NCBI RefSeq assembly: GCF_009908285.1
Contig: NZ_JAAARM010000009.1
Location: forward strand, 124,001 to 188,000
Direction: 5' to 3'
DNA from: Pseudomonas sp. Fl4BN1
GTDB taxonomy: Bacteria > Pseudomonadota > Gammaproteobacteria > Pseudomonadales > Pseudomonadaceae
DNA length: 64,000 bases
Below the pieces are notes generated by a model that saw only the letters and a list, made by a program, of their open reading frames with translations, was not told the origin of the DNA and did no database searches. Positions 13,356 through 23,424 of the stretch are shown here, in pieces. The translations under genes and the position numbers were made by a program. How positions within the stretch are numbered: the stretch's first letter is position 1; each line of letters opens with the position of its first letter.

Positions 13356-13781
13356 ATGGCTATGACAGTCCATTGCGATATCGTCAGCGCGGAAGGAGAG
13401 ATTTTCTCCGGTCTGGTCGAGATGGTGATCGCGCACGGCGAACTGGGTGATCTTGGTATCGCTCTGGGTCACGCACCGCTGATCACTAATCTGAAACCAG
13501 GTCCGATCCGCTTGATCAAGCAGGGCGGGGAAGCTGAGGTGTTCTACATCTCCGGTGGTTTCCTCGAGGTTCAGCCGAACATGGTCAAGGTTCTTGCCGA
13601 CACCGTGCAACGTGCTGCCGACCTGGACGAAGCCTCCGCTCAGGAAGCCGTCAAGGCTGCTGAGAAGGCCCTGAATGAAAAAGGCGCAGATTTCGACTAC
13701 GGTTCTGCTGCTGCACGTCTGGCCGAGGCCGCAGCTCAGCTGCGTACCGTCCAGCAGATCCGCAAGAAGTTCGGCGGCTAA
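13356..13781 (+). CDS. atpC: F1Fo ATP synthase subunit epsilon
   Basis: 141-residue rotor subunit and autoinhibitor. An N-terminal beta-sandwich ([32 protein letters not shown]) is followed by a two-helix C-terminal domain rich in Ala and Glu. It is the last gene of the operon and is followed by a strong terminator. ATG codons at 13356 and 13362 are both possible; the first has the better-placed purine-rich site. Confidence 0.97.
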   Translation: MAMTVHCDIVSAEGEIFSGLVEMVIAHGELGDLGIALGHAPLITNLKPGPIRLIKQGGEAEVFYISGGFLEVQPNMVKVLADTVQRAADLDEASAQEAVKAAEKALNEKGADFDYGSAAARLAEAAAQLRTVQQIRKKFGG

Positions 13782-13807
13782 GCCGCTCGCTCCATGCGTG
13801 ATTGATT

Positions 13808-13840
13808 AAAAAGGGTAGCCTCGGCTACCCTTTTTCTTTT
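13808..13840 (+). terminator. Terminator of the atp operon
   Basis: The GGGTAGC/GCTACCC stem (about 13813-13830) is extended by A-U pairs and followed by TTTTTCTTTT. Because the A-tract is symmetric it could act on both strands, but no minus-strand gene ends here. Confidence 0.93.
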
Positions 13841-13895
13841 TCTGCAATTCACCCCCCGGTCACAGTCGCTGACCACCCAGGATTGGTAGCCAGTC

Positions 13896-15263
13896 ATGTC
13901 TCTCGAAATCGTTATCCTCGCTGCCGGTCAAGGCACCCGCATGCGCTCGGCGCTGCCGAAGGTCCTTCACCCGGTCGCCGGCAACTCCATGCTGGGGCAT
14001 GTTATCCACAGCGCCCGGCAACTTGATCCACAAAAGATCCATGTGGTGATCGGCCATGGTGCGGACGCGGTTCGTGAACGTCTGGCCGCAGATGACCTGA
14101 ATTTCGTGCTGCAGGACAAGCAACTGGGCACCGGTCATGCCGTGGCTCAAGCCGTACCCTTCATTACCGCAGACACGTTGCTGATCCTCTATGGCGACGT
14201 ACCGCTGATTGAAGTCGAGACTCTGCAACGCCTGCTCAAAAAGGTCGGTTCCGAACAACTGGGCCTGCTCACCGTCGAGCTGGACGATCCGACCGGCTAC
14301 GGGCGTATTGTGCGTAACGCCGAAGGCCAGGTAATGGCCATCGTTGAGCAAAAAGACGCCAATGATGCCGAACGGGCGATCACCGAAGGCAATACCGGCA
14401 TCCTCGCGGTCCCGACTCATCGGCTGGGTGACTGGATGAGCCGCTTGTCGAACAACAACGTCCAGGGCGAGTACTACCTGACCGACGTGATCGCCATGGC
14501 GGTCAGCGACGGCCTGATCGTCGCCACCGAGCAACCGCACGACGCCATGGAAGTGCAGGGCGCCAACGACCGCAAGCAACTGGCGGAGCTGGAGCGGCAC
14601 TACCAACTGCGTGCTGCTCGCCGGCTGATGGCCCAGGGCGTGACCTTGCGCGACCCGGCGCGTTTCGATGTACGCGGCGAGGTCACTGTGGGTCGCGATG
14701 TGCTGATCGACATCAACGTGATCCTCGAAGGCCGGGTGGTGATCGAGGACGACGTAGTGATCGGCCCCAACTGCGTGATCAAGGACAGCACCCTGCGTAA
14801 GGGCGTGGTGATCAAGGCCAATAGTCATCTCGACGGCGCTGTGCTCGGCGAGGGCAGCGATGCCGGGCCGTTCGCGCGCCTGCGTCCCGGCACCGTGCTG
14901 GAGGCCAAGGCCCATGTGGGTAACTTCGTTGAACTGAAGAACGCTCACCTGGGCCAGGGCGCCAAGGCCGGCCACCTGAGCTACCTGGGGGATGCAGTGA
15001 TCGGCGCCCGCACCAACATCGGCGCCGGCACCATCACCTGCAACTACGACGGGGTGAACAAGCACAAGACGGTGATGGGCGAGGACGTGTTCATCGGCTC
15101 CAACAACTCGTTGGTGGCGCCTGTGGATATCTCTTCCGGGGCCACCACGGCTGCCGGTTCCACCATCACCCAGGATGTCGCACAAGCCCAGCTTGCAGTG
15201 GGTCGGGCGCGGCAGAAGAACATCGACGGCTGGAAGCGGCCGGAGAAAATCACCAAGGGCTGA
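13896..15263 (+). CDS. glmU: Bifunctional UDP-GlcNAc pyrophosphorylase / GlcN-1-P acetyltransferase GlmU
   Basis: Makes UDP-N-acetylglucosamine for peptidoglycan and LPS. The N-terminal uridyltransferase signature [19 protein letters not shown] is at residues ~8-26. The C-terminal left-handed beta helix consists of hexapeptide repeats ([18 protein letters not shown] and following), and the acetyl-CoA site region is near [10 protein letters not shown]. 455 residues, full length. It precedes a DeoR-type regulator and glmS, so the amino-sugar pathway is clustered. A DnaA box lies at 14002-14010. Confidence 0.98.
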   Translation: MSLEIVILAAGQGTRMRSALPKVLHPVAGNSMLGHVIHSARQLDPQKIHVVIGHGADAVRERLAADDLNFVLQDKQLGTGHAVAQAVPFITADTLLILYGDVPLIEVETLQRLLKKVGSEQLGLLTVELDDPTGYGRIVRNAEGQVMAIVEQKDANDAERAITEGNTGILAVPTHRLGDWMSRLSNNNVQGEYYLTDVIAMAVSDGLIVATEQPHDAMEVQGANDRKQLAELERHYQLRAARRLMAQGVTLRDPARFDVRGEVTVGRDVLIDINVILEGRVVIEDDVVIGPNCVIKDSTLRKGVVIKANSHLDGAVLGEGSDAGPFARLRPGTVLEAKAHVGNFVELKNAHLGQGAKAGHLSYLGDAVIGARTNIGAGTITCNYDGVNKHKTVMGEDVFIGSNNSLVAPVDISSGATTAAGSTITQDVAQAQLAVGRARQKNIDGWKRPEKITKG

Positions 15264-15279
15264 AGTTATCCACAACTCT

Positions 15280-15333
15280 TTCGCCGGCAAGCCGGCTCCT
15301 ACCGATCGGTGTAGGAGCCGGCTTGCCGGCGAA
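15280..15333. repeat. Inverted pair of REP palindromes (REPIN-like)
   Basis: Arm TTCGCCGGCAAGCCGGCTCC (from 15280) is mirrored by GGAGCCGGCTTGCCGGCGAA (ending 15333) around a short centre. This is the extragenic REP sequence typical of the P. fluorescens group. It may also end glmU transcription. An exact DnaA box (15266-15274) sits between the glmU stop and the repeat. Confidence 0.9.
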
Positions 15334-15407
15334 TGCCGCGCCAGCGATTTTTTTCACCTCCGCGCTTGACGAAGTTTCGATCATGGGTTTTAAATGCGCG
15401 CATTATC

Positions 15408-15420
15408 TTTCGAATCGAAA
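15408..15420. promoter_or_regulatory. Palindrome upstream of the DeoR-type regulator, candidate operator
   Basis: TTTCGAATCGAAA is a perfect 6+1+6 palindrome 12 bases before the preferred regulator start. A related GTTTCGAAAC lies inside the gene at 15524-15533, and a GTTTCGA half-site at 15374-15380. DeoR/GlpR proteins often bind such TTTCG...CGAAA elements, so autoregulation is plausible but unproven. Confidence 0.45.
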
Positions 15421-15432
15421 CTTAGAGCCTCC

Positions 15433-16200
15433 ATGTCGAAGCGCAATACGCCCCAGCGTCGTCACAATATCCTTGCCTTGCTCAATGAACAGGGTGAAGT
15501 GAGTGTCGACGAGTTGGCCAAACGTTTCGAAACTTCGGAAGTTACGATTCGAAAGGACCTGGCTGCCCTGGAGAGCAATGGCTTGCTGCTGCGCCGTTAC
15601 GGCGGCGCGATTACCATGCCCCAGGAACTGGTCAGCGACCTTGGCCAACCGGTATCCCTTTTCAAGCAGGCCATCGCCCGGGCTGCGGTGCAGCGTATCC
15701 GTGAACACGCCCGAATCATCATCGACAGTGGCAGCACCACCGCCGCGATGATTCCCCAACTGGGCCTGCAGCCCGGGCTGGTGGTCATGACCAACTCGCT
15801 GCATGTAGCCAACGCCCTGAGCGAGTTGGAGCATGAACCGGTGCTGTTGATGACCGGCGGCACCTGGGACCCGCACTCCGAGTCCTTCCAGGGCCAGGTG
15901 GCCGAACAGGTTCTACGCTCTTACGACTTCGACCAACTGTTTATCGGTGCCGACGGCATCGACCTGGCCCGTGGCACCACCACCTTCAACGAGCTGCTGG
16001 GATTGAGCCGAGTGATGGCCGAAGTGGCCCGTGAAGTGGTGGTGATGGTCGAATCCGACAAGATCGGCCGCAAGATTCCCAACCTGGAGCTGCCGTGGAG
16101 CAGCATCCATACCCTTATTACCGATGATCGCCTGCCCTTTGAGGTCCGCGACCAGATTCAGGCCCGCGGCATAACTTTGATTTGCGCGGCTGTCAGCTAG
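15433..16200 (+). CDS. glmR: DeoR/GlpR-family transcriptional regulator upstream of glmS (GlmR-like)
   Basis: 255-residue repressor-type protein. The N-terminal HTH of DeoR type ([22 protein letters not shown], ~20-42) is followed by a DeoRC sugar-phosphate sensor domain with [11 protein letters not shown] and LFIGADGID. The stop is 10 bases ahead of glmS, so it probably senses an amino-sugar phosphate and controls glmS and/or itself. The ATG at 15433 is preferred over 15394 because it gives the compact [10 protein letters not shown] start before the HTH. The gene name is by position and family, not by tested function. Confidence 0.85.
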   Translation: MSKRNTPQRRHNILALLNEQGEVSVDELAKRFETSEVTIRKDLAALESNGLLLRRYGGAITMPQELVSDLGQPVSLFKQAIARAAVQRIREHARIIIDSGSTTAAMIPQLGLQPGLVVMTNSLHVANALSELEHEPVLLMTGGTWDPHSESFQGQVAEQVLRSYDFDQLFIGADGIDLARGTTTFNELLGLSRVMAEVAREVVVMVESDKIGRKIPNLELPWSSIHTLITDDRLPFEVRDQIQARGITLICAAVS

Positions 16201-16210
16201 GAGAGAAACC

Positions 16211-18043
<1,833 letters not shown>

Positions 18044-18086
18044 GTTATCCACAGTTGGGCCTCGCCTGACTGAAGCCCCCCGGATC

Positions 18087-18124
18087 AAGGAGCGTCCTGT
18101 TGATAACAGGCGCTCCTTTTTCTT
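18087..18124 (+). terminator. Rho-independent terminator after glmS
   Basis: AAGGAGCG (18087-18094) pairs with CGCTCCTT (18111-18118), and CCTGTT (18096-18101) with AACAGG (18105-18110), with one bulged T. The stem is followed by TTTTCTTT. Confidence 0.92.
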
Positions 18125-18618
18125 TGTCCGCTGTTTTACCAATGCCGCCCTGGCAGCGATCTATCCACAGCTGGATAGGCCTGTGTAAAAGTTACGTCAG
18201 CTTTATACTTTTGTAACATTTTGAAACTTATACTCGGTCTTCACTGCCAGGTAGGTGGCTACAGCTGTGGCTGATCCAAAAGCTGCCGACCCTTGCAAAC
18301 TTTCATTTGACGACCTTCGAGGACCCAGCAGTCGATGGAGCCTGTCCATTCTCGATGGGCCACCCCAGGGGACACCGAGTTCAACATCGGCGCTGTTCAA
18401 CGCTTCAGTGCATGCCTTGCCTGAGGCCGTTGCAAACGGTGCCGTCGCACTTCGTGGTTTTTCCTGCTGTGGCCTTCCTCCGTGATTTCGCTGCCCCGCT
18501 AGAGTGTAGGTAGAGCGCTGTGGTCGCCAGTCGAGCGCCGCTGCGCTGGGCCATGCTAGTGGGTGTTGATGGGCGGTCCTGGACCGCTTTCTGAACGCAA
18601 CCGGGAACCTGACTGACC
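18125..18618. other. Non-coding interval between glmS terminator and ABC operon
   Basis: About 490 bases with no gene I can support. It holds a one-mismatch DnaA box (CTATCCACA near 18161) and an AT-rich stretch (18185-18240) likely to contain the promoter of the ABC operon. Within that is an inverted repeat GTTAC (18191-18195)/GTAAC (18213-18217). A short GC hairpin (GCGGTCC/GGACCGC, about 18575-18590) lies close to the permease start. Open frames here lack coding-like composition or a ribosome site. Confidence 0.5.
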
Positions 18619-20361
18619 ATGAACAGGGTATTGCGTCACTACATACCGGCTACTACCCGGCGCTTGTTGCCCAACCGCTGGGACCTGATCGCCCTGCCTC
18701 TGGTGATAGGCTTCTTGCTGTTCTTCTCGATCGGCGCACACCAGACCTGGGCGCCGATCTCGACCCTGGAAACCCAGGCCATCTCCCTGGACCCCAGTGA
18801 CTTGCCCGAGTACGCCATCCGTACCACCTTGCGCATGCTCGCGGCGATGGTCGCCTCGCTGATTTTCACCCTGGTCTATGGCACCCTCGCCGCCAAGAGC
18901 CGACGTGCCGGCAAGCTCCTGGTGCCGGTGCTGGATATCCTCCAGTCGGTGCCGGTGCTGGGCTACATCTCCTTTACCGTGACCTTCTTCCTGCTGTTGT
19001 TCCCCGGCCGGGTGCTGGGTGCCGAGTGCGCGGCGATCTTCGCCATCTTCACCAGCCAGGCGTGGAACATGACCTTCAGTTTCTACCAGTCCCTGCGCAC
19101 CTTGCCGCGGGACTTGGAGGAGGTGGCGAGCAACCTGCAGTTCTCCAGCTGGCAGAAGTTCTGCAAGCTCGACGTGCCGTTCGCCATCCCCGGGCTGGTG
19201 TGGAACATGATGATGAGCATGTCCGGCGGTTGGTTCTTCGTGGTGGCCTCGGAGGCGATCACCGTCGGCGACAAGACCATCACCCTGCCGGGCGTGGGGG
19301 CCTACCTGGCCACCGCTATCGAGCAGCGCGACCTGCATGCGGTGGGCTATGTGATACTGACCATGATCGTGGTGATCCTGATCTACGATCAGTTCCTGTT
19401 TCGCCCGCTGGTGGCCTGGGCCGACAAGTTCCGCATGGAAAACACCGCCGCCCAGGGTGGCGCTCCCGAGTCCTGGGTGCTTAATCTGATCCAGCGCACC
19501 CGGGTCGTGCAGCGCTTGCTGCGCCCGCTGACCCGAAGCCTGGCGCGACTCGGCAACCTGCGTTTGAGCCCGCTGCGTTCGCCGCGGCGGAGCATGGTCG
19601 CCAGCCCGCAGGTTTCTACCCTGATCGATTGGCTGTGGGGCGCCGGCATTGGCCTACTGACCCTCTATGCGCTGTACCACATCGTCCTCTACGTCGGCAG
19701 CGAAGTGACCTTCGACGAGTTCTGGCATGTGCTCTGGCTGGGGTGCATCACGTTGTTGCGGGTGGTGCTGCTGATCTTCCTTGCGTCGCTGGTCTGGGTG
19801 CCCCTGGGGGTGATGATCGGCCTGCGCCCGCACCTGGCGGAGAAGATCCAGCCACTGGCGCAGTTTCTCGCGGCGTTCCCGGCCAACCTGCTGTTTCCGG
19901 TGTTCGTCATCTTCATCCTGCATTACCAGCTCAACCCGGACATCTGGCTTAGCCCACTGATCGTACTGGGCACCCAGTGGTACATCCTGTTCAACGTGAT
20001 CGCCGGGGCCAGCGCTTTCCCCAATGACTTTCGCGAGGCCGCAGCCAACTTCCGTATTCGCGGCTGGCAGTGGTGGCGCCAGGTGATGCTGCCGGGAATC
20101 TTCCCCTACTACATCACCGGGGCGATCACCGCGTCCGGGGGGGCGTGGAACGCCAGCATCGTTTCCGAATTCGTTTCCTGGGGCCAAGACAAGGTGGTTG
20201 CCCATGGCTTGGGGGCCTATATCGCCCAGACCACGGCCGCCGGCGACTTTCCGAAAATCACCCTCGGGGTGGTGGTCATGTCGTTCTTTGTCGTGGCCTT
20301 CAATCGTCTGCTGTGGCGGCCGCTGTATGCCATAGCGGAAAACAAGTTGCGACTGAACTGA
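18619..20361 (+). CDS. ABC transporter permease with two fused BPD-type domains
   Basis: 580-residue inner-membrane protein containing two consecutive NitT/TauT-type permease domains. The EAA-type cytoplasmic loops are visible as LEEVASNLQFSSWQKF (~170) and FREAAANFRIRGWQWW (~470), each followed by further helices. Two domains in one chain replace the usual homodimer. The ATPase gene begins 14 bases downstream. No periplasmic binding protein is encoded next to it, so the substrate is unknown; relatives move sulfonates, nitrate, bicarbonate or pyrimidine precursors. Confidence 0.9.
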   Translation: MNRVLRHYIPATTRRLLPNRWDLIALPLVIGFLLFFSIGAHQTWAPISTLETQAISLDPSDLPEYAIRTTLRMLAAMVASLIFTLVYGTLAAKSRRAGKLLVPVLDILQSVPVLGYISFTVTFFLLLFPGRVLGAECAAIFAIFTSQAWNMTFSFYQSLRTLPRDLEEVASNLQFSSWQKFCKLDVPFAIPGLVWNMMMSMSGGWFFVVASEAITVGDKTITLPGVGAYLATAIEQRDLHAVGYVILTMIVVILIYDQFLFRPLVAWADKFRMENTAAQGGAPESWVLNLIQRTRVVQRLLRPLTRSLARLGNLRLSPLRSPRRSMVASPQVSTLIDWLWGAGIGLLTLYALYHIVLYVGSEVTFDEFWHVLWLGCITLLRVVLLIFLASLVWVPLGVMIGLRPHLAEKIQPLAQFLAAFPANLLFPVFVIFILHYQLNPDIWLSPLIVLGTQWYILFNVIAGASAFPNDFREAAANFRIRGWQWWRQVMLPGIFPYYITGAITASGGAWNASIVSEFVSWGQDKVVAHGLGAYIAQTTAAGDFPKITLGVVVMSFFVVAFNRLLWRPLYAIAENKLRLN

Positions 20362-20375
20362 CGGGTGTCGATCTG

Positions 20376-21698
20376 ATGAATGGCCATACCGAAAAAACCG
20401 CTCCAGCGCGGGAAATCTACTCGCTGAACAACGTCAGTCATGGTTTCGGCAAGGGCAAGGACGAGCTGCAGGTATTGAGCGACGTCGACCTGAGCCTGCA
20501 CGAAGGGGAGATCGTCGGCATGCTCGGGCGCTCCGGGTCCGGCAAGTCGACCCTGTTGCGGATCATCGCCGGGCTGATCCAGGCGTCCTCGGGCGAGGTG
20601 CGTTACAACGGCTCGTTACTCAGCGGGCCGGCCGAGGGCGTGGCCATGGTGTTCCAGACGTTTGCCCTGTTTCCCTGGCTGACGGTGCTGGAAAATGTCG
20701 AGGCAGGGCTCCAAGCGCTGCAGGTCGAACCCAAGGCTTCCCGCAAGCGCGCGCTGGAGGCCATCGACCTGATCGGCCTCGACGGCTTTGAAAACGCCTA
20801 TCCCCGGGAGCTGTCCGGCGGCATGCGGCAGCGGGTCGGGTTCGCCCGGGCCCTGGTGGTCAACCCGACCCTGTTGCTGATGGACGAGCCGTTTTCTGCC
20901 CTGGATGTGCTCACTGCAGAAACCCTCAGGACCGACTTGCTGGACCTGTGGAGCGGCGGCCAGTTGCCGATCCAGTCGATCCTGATCGTCACCCACAACA
21001 TTGAGGAAGCGGTGCTGATGTGCGACCGGATCCTGGTGCTGTCGTCCAATCCAGGGCGAGTGGTGGCGCAGATCACCGTGCCTTTCGCCCAGCCGCGCAA
21101 CCGCCTGGACCCGGCGTTCCGGCGAATGGTCGATGACATTTATGCACTGATGACCGATCGGCGCAGCGCCGAACCGGGCAGTGGCAAGGCCGAGCTGCAA
21201 GTCGGCAGCCCGTTGCCGGAAGTCTCCACCAACCTGATGGCCGGCCTGATCGGTGCCCTGGCCGTCGAGCCCTATCACGGGCAGGCCGGGCTCTCCAGCG
21301 TGGCTGAGCGCTTGCTGTTGGAGGTCGATGACCTGTTCCCGGTGACGGAAATACTCGAACACCTGGGGTTCGTCGAGCTCAAGGGCGCCGACATCCATTT
21401 GACCGAGGCCGGCCGTTTGTTCGCCGATTACGGCACCCAGGAGCGCAAGACCCTGTTTGCCGAGCACCTGATCCGCTATGTGCCCCTGGCTGCACGGATT
21501 CGCGGCGTGTTGCAGGAGCGCCGCGGGCATTGGGCGCCACGGGTGCGTTTCGAGCAGGAACTGGAAGATTCGCTGAATGACTCGGCGGTGGAGGAAACCC
21601 TGGAGTCGGTGATCAGTTGGGGCCGTTACGCGGAGATTTTCTCCTACGACGACAACAGCGAGACCTTCAGCCTGGAGGATGTCGAAGGCAGCCTGTAA
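20376..21698 (+). CDS. ABC transporter ATP-binding protein (NitT/TauT type) with C-terminal AAA-associated domain
   Basis: 440-residue ATPase partner of the fused permease. Walker A GRSGSGKST (~49), Q-loop FQTFALFPW, signature LSGGMRQRV and Walker B LLLMDEPF are intact. After about residue 290 an extra ~140-residue C-terminal region occurs, resembling the AAA-associated domain found on some NitT/TauT ATPases and probably regulatory. The ATG at 20376 gives a normal N-terminus; upstream in-frame sequence overlaps the permease gene and is not needed. Confidence 0.9.
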   Translation: MNGHTEKTAPAREIYSLNNVSHGFGKGKDELQVLSDVDLSLHEGEIVGMLGRSGSGKSTLLRIIAGLIQASSGEVRYNGSLLSGPAEGVAMVFQTFALFPWLTVLENVEAGLQALQVEPKASRKRALEAIDLIGLDGFENAYPRELSGGMRQRVGFARALVVNPTLLLMDEPFSALDVLTAETLRTDLLDLWSGGQLPIQSILIVTHNIEEAVLMCDRILVLSSNPGRVVAQITVPFAQPRNRLDPAFRRMVDDIYALMTDRRSAEPGSGKAELQVGSPLPEVSTNLMAGLIGALAVEPYHGQAGLSSVAERLLLEVDDLFPVTEILEHLGFVELKGADIHLTEAGRLFADYGTQERKTLFAEHLIRYVPLAARIRGVLQERRGHWAPRVRFEQELEDSLNDSAVEETLESVISWGRYAEIFSYDDNSETFSLEDVEGSL

Positions 21699-21740
21699 CC
21701 TCGGCTGCCAGCCACTCTTCAAGCCATCGGCAGCAGGTTC

Positions 21741-22643
21741 ATGGATAGATTTCAGGAAATGCAGGTGTTCGTCTGCGTGGCTCAGGAACAGGGTTTCGCT
21801 GCCGCCGCGCGCCGCCTGAACCTGTCGGCGGCCAGCGTCACCCGGGCCGTCGCCGCCCTGGAGCAACGGATCGGCACCCAGCTGTTGATTCGTACCACCC
21901 GCAGCGTGCACCTGAGCGAAGCCGGGCAACGCTTCCTGGAAGACTGCCGACGCATTCTCGCCGAGGTCCAGGACGCCGAAGCCTCGGCCGCCGGCATTCA
22001 CGCCCAGCCCCGGGGCCAACTGACCCTGACCGCTCCGGTGCTGTTTGGCGAGCTGTTCGTCACGCCGTTGCTGGTGCGCTACCTGCAACGTTATCCACAG
22101 GTCAGCGTCAACGCGCTGCTGGTGGACCGGGTCGCGAGCATGGTGGAGGAGGGCATCGATGTGGCCGTGCGGATTGGCGAGTTGCCCGACAGTGGCCAGC
22201 ACGGTATCCGTGTTGGCGAGGTGCGCCGGGTGGTCTGCGCCGCGCCGGAATTTCTGGCCGCCCAGGGTCGCCCGCAACACCCCGATGACTTGCGGCAGGC
22301 GCCGGTGATCGCGCCGTCGTCCATCGGCCAGGCGCGCAACTGGCAATTCAATGATGCCGGTCGTGCCCTGAGCATTCGTCCTGAACCGCGTTTGCTGGTC
22401 AGTGCCAACCAGGCGGCCATCAGTGCTGCCTGCCTGGGGCTGGGCCTGACTCGGGTGCTGTCCTATCAGGTCGCCGACAAGGTTGCGGCGGGCCAATTGG
22501 AAATTGTTCTCCAAGCCTTCGAACTGCCGCCCCTGCCGATCCACGTGGTGTACCAGGGTGGGCGCAAGGCGCCGGCGCGGGTGCGCAGCTTTGTCGACTT
22601 CGCCGTGCAGGCCCTGCGGGAACATCCAGCGCTCAATCCTTGA
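21741..22643 (+). CDS. LysR-family transcriptional regulator
   Basis: 300-residue LTTR. The N-terminal winged HTH (FAAAARRLNLSAASVTRAVAALEQRIG, ~17-43) is followed by a periplasmic-binding-protein-like effector domain. It lies on the same strand just upstream of a glutathione transferase gene and may control it and the downstream fusion gene. An exact DnaA box occurs at 22091-22099. Effector unknown. Confidence 0.92.
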   Translation: MDRFQEMQVFVCVAQEQGFAAAARRLNLSAASVTRAVAALEQRIGTQLLIRTTRSVHLSEAGQRFLEDCRRILAEVQDAEASAAGIHAQPRGQLTLTAPVLFGELFVTPLLVRYLQRYPQVSVNALLVDRVASMVEEGIDVAVRIGELPDSGQHGIRVGEVRRVVCAAPEFLAAQGRPQHPDDLRQAPVIAPSSIGQARNWQFNDAGRALSIRPEPRLLVSANQAAISAACLGLGLTRVLSYQVADKVAAGQLEIVLQAFELPPLPIHVVYQGGRKAPARVRSFVDFAVQALREHPALNP

Positions 22644-22769
22644 TCAGGTTTATTGCGCTGGATGAAATGATGGATTGCGATTTCTGGTGATTCTGTTGTT
22701 TTTCCCCAGGGACGAAGATAGGCCTCCCCGCGTGGTACTTGGACCGCGCTGCTGCCTGCGGAGTCGACC

Positions 22770-23399
22770 ATGTCGCTGCTTCCCATCAAGTTCTACAACT
22801 TTCCCCGTTCCGGGCATGCCCATCGCGTGGAGCTGATGTTGTCCCTGCTGGACCTGCCTACCGAAACCATCTTTGTCGACCTGGTCACGGGTGCCCACAA
22901 GCAGGCCGACTTCCTTGCCCTCAACCCCTTTGGCCAAGTGCCGGTAATTGATGATCAGGGCGTGGTGGTGGCGGATTCCAACGCGATCCTGGTGTACCTG
23001 GCGCAACGCTACGGCCGCGGTCGCTGGCTGCCCACCGACCCGGTGGGAGCGGCCCAGGTGCAGCGCTGGTTGTCCGTGGCAGCGGGGCCGATTGCCTTTG
23101 GTCCGGCCGCAGCGCGTCTGATCACGGTATTTGGCGCGCCTTTCAATGCCGAAGAGGTCATCGCCCGCTCCCACGCCTTGCTCAAGGTCATGGATCAGGA
23201 GTTGGCGAGCCGGCCATTCCTGGTGGGCCAGCAGCCGACCATCGCCGACATTGCCGGCTACAGCTATATCGCCCACGCCCCGGAGGGCAACGTGTCACTG
23301 GCCGACTACCCCCACGTGCGGGCCTGGCTGGAGCGGATCGAAGCCTTGCCCGGCTTTGTCCCCATGCCGTCCACCGCGGCGGGTTTGAAAAGCGCCTGA
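22770..23399 (+). CDS. Glutathione S-transferase family protein
   Basis: 209 residues, thioredoxin-fold N-terminal domain followed by an all-helical C-terminal domain. The GSH-binding cis-Pro element is in [21 protein letters not shown] (~50-70), with the typical acidic/Ser pair (DSNAI). The C-terminal domain contains [12 protein letters not shown], the conserved N-capping/hydrophobic staple motif. It probably acts in detoxification with the oxidoreductase fusion 25 bases downstream. Confidence 0.92.
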   Translation: MSLLPIKFYNFPRSGHAHRVELMLSLLDLPTETIFVDLVTGAHKQADFLALNPFGQVPVIDDQGVVVADSNAILVYLAQRYGRGRWLPTDPVGAAQVQRWLSVAAGPIAFGPAAARLITVFGAPFNAEEVIARSHALLKVMDQELASRPFLVGQQPTIADIAGYSYIAHAPEGNVSLADYPHVRAWLERIEALPGFVPMPSTAAGLKSA

Positions 23400-23424
23400 G
23401 GCGCCATCCTGTGGAGGCGACGAC

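Noticed and set aside
16201..16210. glmS ribozyme
   Set aside because: Only 10 bases separate the regulator stop from glmS, leaving no room for the ~150-base ribozyme.
18044..18120. Tn7-like insertion at attTn7
   Set aside because: No Tn7 terminal repeats or transposition genes after glmS; the normal terminator follows.
18255..18513. Two short plus-strand frames between glmS and the ABC operon
   Set aside because: No ribosome site, no recognised domain and no signal or helix pattern. The codon pattern is not gene-like.
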